Translations under genes and position numbers: made by a program | Part shown: positions 15,072 to 17,165 of the stretch, one piece after another | How positions within the stretch are numbered: position 1 is the stretch's first letter | Layout of the letters: each line of letters begins with the position of its first letter | Assembly: GCA_910588405.1 (NCBI GenBank) | Contig: CAJUPT010000064.1 | Span: 1-17,165 of the forward strand | Source: an uncultured Lachnospiraceae bacterium | GTDB lineage: Bacteria; Bacillota; Clostridia; Lachnospirales; Lachnospiraceae | DNA length: 17,165 bases | Direction: 5' to 3' | Notes under the pieces: model-generated | Told to the model about the DNA's origin: nothing | Databases searched by the model: none | The model's input: the letters and a program-made list of their open reading frames with translations, nothing else

Positions 15072-15423
15072 TCTTTTCTGCCTCCTTATCAAATTCCGCC
15101 TGCCGCATGAGCGCGGCATAGCCATTGTTGGTACGGTAAGGCCGGGCCGGCGGCCGCAGGAATGATACATTGATAAAATTCCTCAGCACTTTTTCCAGTG
15201 GCTGCCCGTCTTTTTCATAAATGCCGAACGCAAAAAATGGCAGCATGAGGCCGATCATTAAAAGTGCCGCTGATTCATTTCCGATGCTGCCGCGGCTGAA
15301 AAGGTAAGCCGGGATCCCGATAAGCCCGCCCAGGCTAAAGCATACCAGCTGCCGTTTTGTCAGGTTCAGAGCCACCTTGGTCTTTACTTTCGTCAGATCC
15401 TTTGGCACGGGTACAAATGCCAT
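15001..15423 (-). CDS. PrgI family membrane protein (VirB3-like)
   Basis: A 140-residue inner-membrane component of the transfer channel. After a short basic start (MAFVPVPKDLTKVKTKVALN) come two hydrophobic helices at about 26-43 and 51-68. A cytoplasmic segment follows (GIYEKDGQPLEKVLRNFINV, about 67-86), with the RPPARPYRTNNGY motif and a very basic tail. This is the PrgI family as found directly before VirB4 in Tn916- and Tn1549-like elements; it occupies the place of VirB3. The ATG at 15423 follows the preceding stop by one base, with a GGGAGG-type site upstream. The last 71 bases overlap the VirB4 gene. The basic tail is not needed for the membrane core and may partly reflect the constraint of carrying the VirB4 ribosome binding site. 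Confidence 0.9.
   Translation of the reverse strand: MAFVPVPKDLTKVKTKVALNLTKRQLVCFSLGGLIGIPAYLFSRGSIGNESAALLMIGLMLPFFAFGIYEKDGQPLEKVLRNFINVSFLRPPARPYRTNNGYAALMRQAEFDKEAEKIENKTAGKTGKGPAGRKKPVQKR
15081..15087 (-). promoter_or_regulatory. Ribosome binding site inside prgI that fixes the VirB4 TTG start
   Basis: AAGGAGG on the minus strand within the prgI reading frame (coding Lys-Glu), 9 bases before TTG at 15071. After the TTG the sequence reads KTKQQAKQEK, the basic N-terminus usual for this VirB4 group. No ATG in this frame has a comparable site. Confidence 0.75.
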
Positions 15424-15424
15424 G

Positions 15425-15940
15425 CTACCTCACCTCCCGGTCTCTGTTTTTTGCCTGGGGCTTTTCCACGGCTGCGGGTGGTGCGGATAACTGCGCCCGG
15501 ATCGAAGGTTTTGGCTTTTCCACCTCCGGCAGCGCCTTTTCCCTGTCACGCTCCCGGCGTACAAGACCGATAAAACCGTCCAGCACAGCCGGGTGGCTCT
15601 CCACAACATAATCCAGACGCGGCTCAAAGACAGAATTATCACTCCCTGGGATCGGGAATGTCCCAGCCCATACCTTGTTATCTCTGGAAAAACGCCCGTC
15701 AGACATCTTCGTCTGGACAGTGTTTGCCAGAACCCAGTCCACCCGGTCAATGCCGTATTCCGCGATCACCGGTTCGATACAGCAGCCTTTCAGGTGGAAG
15801 CCGTCAAAATTTTCCCGGATTGCTGTCTCTACCGCATGTTTACACGCAATGTTCAGTTTTTGGGAAGCCCTGAACAGGTCAGTTTCCCCTCTGGCCCGCG
15901 CTTCCGCTGCGGAAAGTTTATAGATTTCCGGATATTCCAT
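15425..15940 (-). CDS. DUF3849-type ICE accessory protein
   Basis: A 171-residue soluble protein from ATG at 15940, or 173 from ATG at 15946. AAAGGAGG ends 8 bases before 15940 but only 2 before 15946, so 15940 is preferred. The conserved block runs over about 1-105: a Tyr near the start, AEARARGETDLFRAS, NIACKHAVETAI, the DGF motif, IAEYGIDRVDWVLANTVQ and DGRFSRDNKVWA. This pattern matches my memory of DUF3849. The remaining third is a charged, Pro-rich tail with no predicted fold. It has no membrane segment and lies between the SpoVG-like gene and prgI. DUF3849 proteins are widespread in Firmicutes ICEs and their function is unknown to me; a DNA- or defence-related role is often guessed from context only. 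Confidence 0.82.
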   Translation of the reverse strand: MEYPEIYKLSAAEARARGETDLFRASQKLNIACKHAVETAIRENFDGFHLKGCCIEPVIAEYGIDRVDWVLANTVQTKMSDGRFSRDNKVWAGTFPIPGSDNSVFEPRLDYVVESHPAVLDGFIGLVRRERDREKALPEVEKPKPSIRAQLSAPPAAVEKPQAKNRDREVR

Positions 15941-15982
15941 GTTCATCTCCTCCTTTTTCCGCCCGGTATCCGGACGGATTCC

Positions 15983-16357
15983 TTAACGTGCCCCTTTGTC
16001 CGCCGATCTCTGTACATCCGGTGCCGGACGCGCGGCAGCTTCTTTTGCCGCATTTTGAAGCGCCCCGCGCAGGGAAGGTTTTTCTACCGCTTTCTGGTAT
16101 TCCCCCAGGACAGCCGTATTGATCGCCTGGCGCATTTCCGCAGTGGTGGGGCAGCATATGTCATGGTATTTGCCGTCCTTCCCTTTGCTGCTTGGCATGG
16201 CAACAAATTTTCCTTTTTCGCTGTCCATGACGCGGATCCCGTTCACGGCAAAACAGCCTCCGACCGTCGCGCTGGCAAACGCGAGCAGGTTCCCTCCCTT
16301 CTCCTGAAGGGGATAGACCTTGACGCTGACTTCCAGCGTATTCTTCTGGTTTTCCAT
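15983..16357 (-). CDS. spoVG: SpoVG family protein
   Basis: A 124-residue protein that starts at ATG 16357 with AAAGGAG (16364-16370) 6 bases upstream. The first 85 residues are a clear SpoVG domain: LEVSVKVYPLQEKGGNLLAF, VGGCFAVNGIRVMD, KGKFVAMPSSKGKDGKYHDI and PTTAEMRQAINTAVLGEY. Chromosomal SpoVG is a small nucleic-acid-binding regulator about 85-100 residues long; copies in mobile elements carry extra tails, as here (about 95-124, Ala- and Arg-rich). The domain starts right after this methionine, so this is the likely main product. The same frame is open upstream to 16600 (see the longer entry), which is unusual. A regulatory or RNA/DNA-binding role in the element is plausible. Confidence 0.88.
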   Translation of the reverse strand: MENQKNTLEVSVKVYPLQEKGGNLLAFASATVGGCFAVNGIRVMDSEKGKFVAMPSSKGKDGKYHDICCPTTAEMRQAINTAVLGEYQKAVEKPSLRGALQNAAKEAAARPAPDVQRSADKGAR

Positions 16358-16600
16358 GGTGTTCTCCTTTCTTTTTGTTTCCAGGGGCAGGAGGTTCCCG
16401 TTTTCATAACGGTAGCCTGCCTCCCGGACTGCGTTTTGTGTTTCCGCTGACACACGCCCATTTACCAGAAGATCCGTATCAATGGCAAACAGGAGCATAT
16501 CTTTTTCGTTAAATTCCTCCGGCAGCTTCCCGTTCCATGTCCGGCGCATCTGCCCGGTTTCATCCATACGGTAACGCGCCGGCATCCGTCTTTCCCCCAT
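15983..16600 (-). CDS. Small unknown module joined in frame to SpoVG (long form, 205 residues)
   Basis: The frame starts at ATG 16600 (SD AAAGGGGG, 5 bases of spacing), 11 bases after the TrbL-like stop; a second ATG at 16585 also has a GGGGG-type site. Residues 1-81 are not SpoVG. They contain RMDETGQMRRTWNGKLPEEF, NEKDMLLFAIDTDLLVNGRV and AETQNAVREAGYRYENGNLL, which look like a compact soluble domain of real protein composition. No stop separates this from the SpoVG start M82, where a strong internal ribosome binding site lies. It could be a separate small gene that lost its stop codon and became a fusion, or a gene that makes both a long and a short product. I do not recognise the N-terminal module. 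Confidence 0.6.
   Translation of the reverse strand: MGERRMPARYRMDETGQMRRTWNGKLPEEFNEKDMLLFAIDTDLLVNGRVSAETQNAVREAGYRYENGNLLPLETKRKENTMENQKNTLEVSVKVYPLQEKGGNLLAFASATVGGCFAVNGIRVMDSEKGKFVAMPSSKGKDGKYHDICCPTTAEMRQAINTAVLGEYQKAVEKPSLRGALQNAAKEAAARPAPDVQRSADKGAR
16364..16370 (-). promoter_or_regulatory. Internal ribosome binding site for the SpoVG product
   Basis: AAAGGAG on the minus strand, 6 bases before ATG 16357. It lies inside an open frame that runs from 16600, where it encodes the Arg-Lys-Glu of TKRKEN. A site of this strength in ideal position, right where the SpoVG domain begins, argues for internal initiation. Confidence 0.7.
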
Positions 16601-16611
16601 AAGCGCCCCCT

Positions 16612-17165
16612 TTAATGTGCATTGAATATGGAGCGGGAGATAGAGCTGGTCTTAAACAGCGAGAAGCATAAGAGCAGGGTGTACCCGGCACAGCTCCAGA
16701 TTGCCTTGTGGATATTGGGCGCGGTTCCGATACCTGCGATCAGTGCGGAATAAATGGCAATACAAACCATGATAAAAAAGCCCTGCAATCCCAGAGCCAC
16801 CAGCCCCCGCAGGTAGTTGTTCCCCATCTGCCCCCATTCCCGGTTGGTCATGGTAGCGAAGGGGATCGCGCCGACAGAACAGTAAATATAAATCTCCACC
16901 ATGCGCCCCACCAGCACCAGCATGACACAGACTGACAGGATAGGGGTAGTAATCCGGATCAGGGCAGTCTCCACCAGAAGCCCGAACAGTTCCCCAATCC
17001 CCATCGTATCAAGCTGGGTAGCCAGGCTTCCCAGGACAGCAGAAAACTGGATGCTTGTGTTCCCGGTGATCACGGCGGCGCTCCGCCGCACGACTGTCTG
17101 TGACAGCTCAAAGATCGCCATGGTGATGTCAAACGTATGGGTGACAAGGTAAGTCGCAACATATA
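16612..17165 (-). CDS. TrbL/VirB6-like conjugation membrane protein (5' end cut by window edge)
   Basis: The C-terminal 183 residues of a polytopic membrane protein. The frame is open to the right edge (upstream of M at 17121 it reads YVATYLVTHTFDIT), so the start lies outside and 17121 is not the real start. Hydrophobic segments lie at about LFGLLVETALIRITTPILSV to VCVMLVLVGRMVEIYIY, at LRGLVALGLQGFFIMVCIAI and at the C-terminal WSCAGYTLLLCFSLF. The motif GAIPFATMTNREWGQMGNNYL is the type of conserved loop seen in the TrbL/VirB6-like proteins of Tn1549-type elements. The protein should be an inner-membrane channel component. It ends 11 bases before the next start, and its TAA forms part of the next ribosome binding region. 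Confidence 0.85.
   Translation of the reverse strand, partial: YVATYLVTHTFDITMAIFELSQTVVRRSAAVITGNTSIQFSAVLGSLATQLDTMGIGELFGLLVETALIRITTPILSVCVMLVLVGRMVEIYIYCSVGAIPFATMTNREWGQMGNNYLRGLVALGLQGFFIMVCIAIYSALIAGIGTAPNIHKAIWSCAGYTLLLCFSLFKTSSISRSIFNAH

Noticed and set aside
15072..15170. Extension of VirB4 to an ATG at 15170
   Set aside because: The extra 33 residues are prgI codons read in another frame, and the strong ribosome binding site points to TTG at 15071.
15593..16450. A 285-residue plus-strand open frame
   Set aside because: It lies opposite the DUF3849-type and SpoVG genes, which have clear family motifs and ribosome binding sites.
1..17165. A stand-alone defence island, CRISPR array, tRNA or riboswitch
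   Set aside because: I found no regularly spaced repeats, cloverleaf-like segment, leader structure or nuclease/helicase defence set; nearly every base lies in transfer-operon genes.

Overview
The window is an almost gap-free block of genes, all on the minus strand and therefore read from position 17165 down to 1. The gene set (PrgI-family protein, VirB4-type ATPase, TrbL/VirB6-like membrane protein, M23 plus NlpC/P60 wall hydrolase, DUF4315 and DUF4366 proteins, sortase with a SpaA-like surface protein, topoisomerase III, DUF3849 and SpoVG-family proteins) is that of the conjugation region of a Tn1549/CTn-like integrative and conjugative element (ICE) of gut Firmicutes. Strong AGGAGG ribosome binding sites, G/C-ending codons and the family set suggest a Lachnospiraceae- or Clostridia-type host. 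This is inferred from gene content and remembered family resemblance, not from a database search. Neither end of the element, no integrase, relaxase or VirD4-type coupling protein, and no cargo resistance gene lies in the window.

Layout in order of transcription. (1) 17165-12606, core of the type IV secretion channel: the C-terminal part of a TrbL/VirB6-like protein, a small unknown module joined in frame to a SpoVG-family protein, a DUF3849-type protein, PrgI, and VirB4, whose start lies inside the prgI reading frame. (2) 12575-8392: a coiled-coil accessory protein and a 1093-residue membrane-anchored wall hydrolase with two catalytic domains. (3) 8376-6901: a small methyltransferase-like protein and a radical SAM protein, both apparently starting at non-ATG codons. 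(4) 6932-5464: DUF4315, DUF4366 and a 69-residue four-cysteine protein. (5) 5480-3122: a sortase and its probable substrate, a four-repeat CnaB/SpaA-type surface protein. (6) 3063-1: topoisomerase III, a hypothetical protein and a hypothetical protein cut by the window edge.

How the parts may work together: VirB4 powers the channel made by the PrgI and TrbL-like membrane proteins. The M23/NlpC protein opens peptidoglycan. The sortase anchors the SpaA-like protein, plausibly for donor-recipient contact. Topoisomerase III handles DNA topology during transfer or replication. The roles of the DUF proteins, the methyltransferase-like protein and the radical SAM protein are not known to me.

No intergenic stretch exceeds about 60 bases, so there is no long non-coding region. 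I saw no convincing promoter, tRNA, rRNA, CRISPR array, insertion sequence or attachment site. The only clear intergenic structure is a perfect 10-bp hairpin at 3088-3115. The most unusual features are a run of non-ATG starts, the internal initiation site of the SpoVG protein, degenerate repeats in the wall hydrolase, a CnaB repeat without its isopeptide residues, and the methyltransferase-like/radical SAM pair inside a transfer operon.
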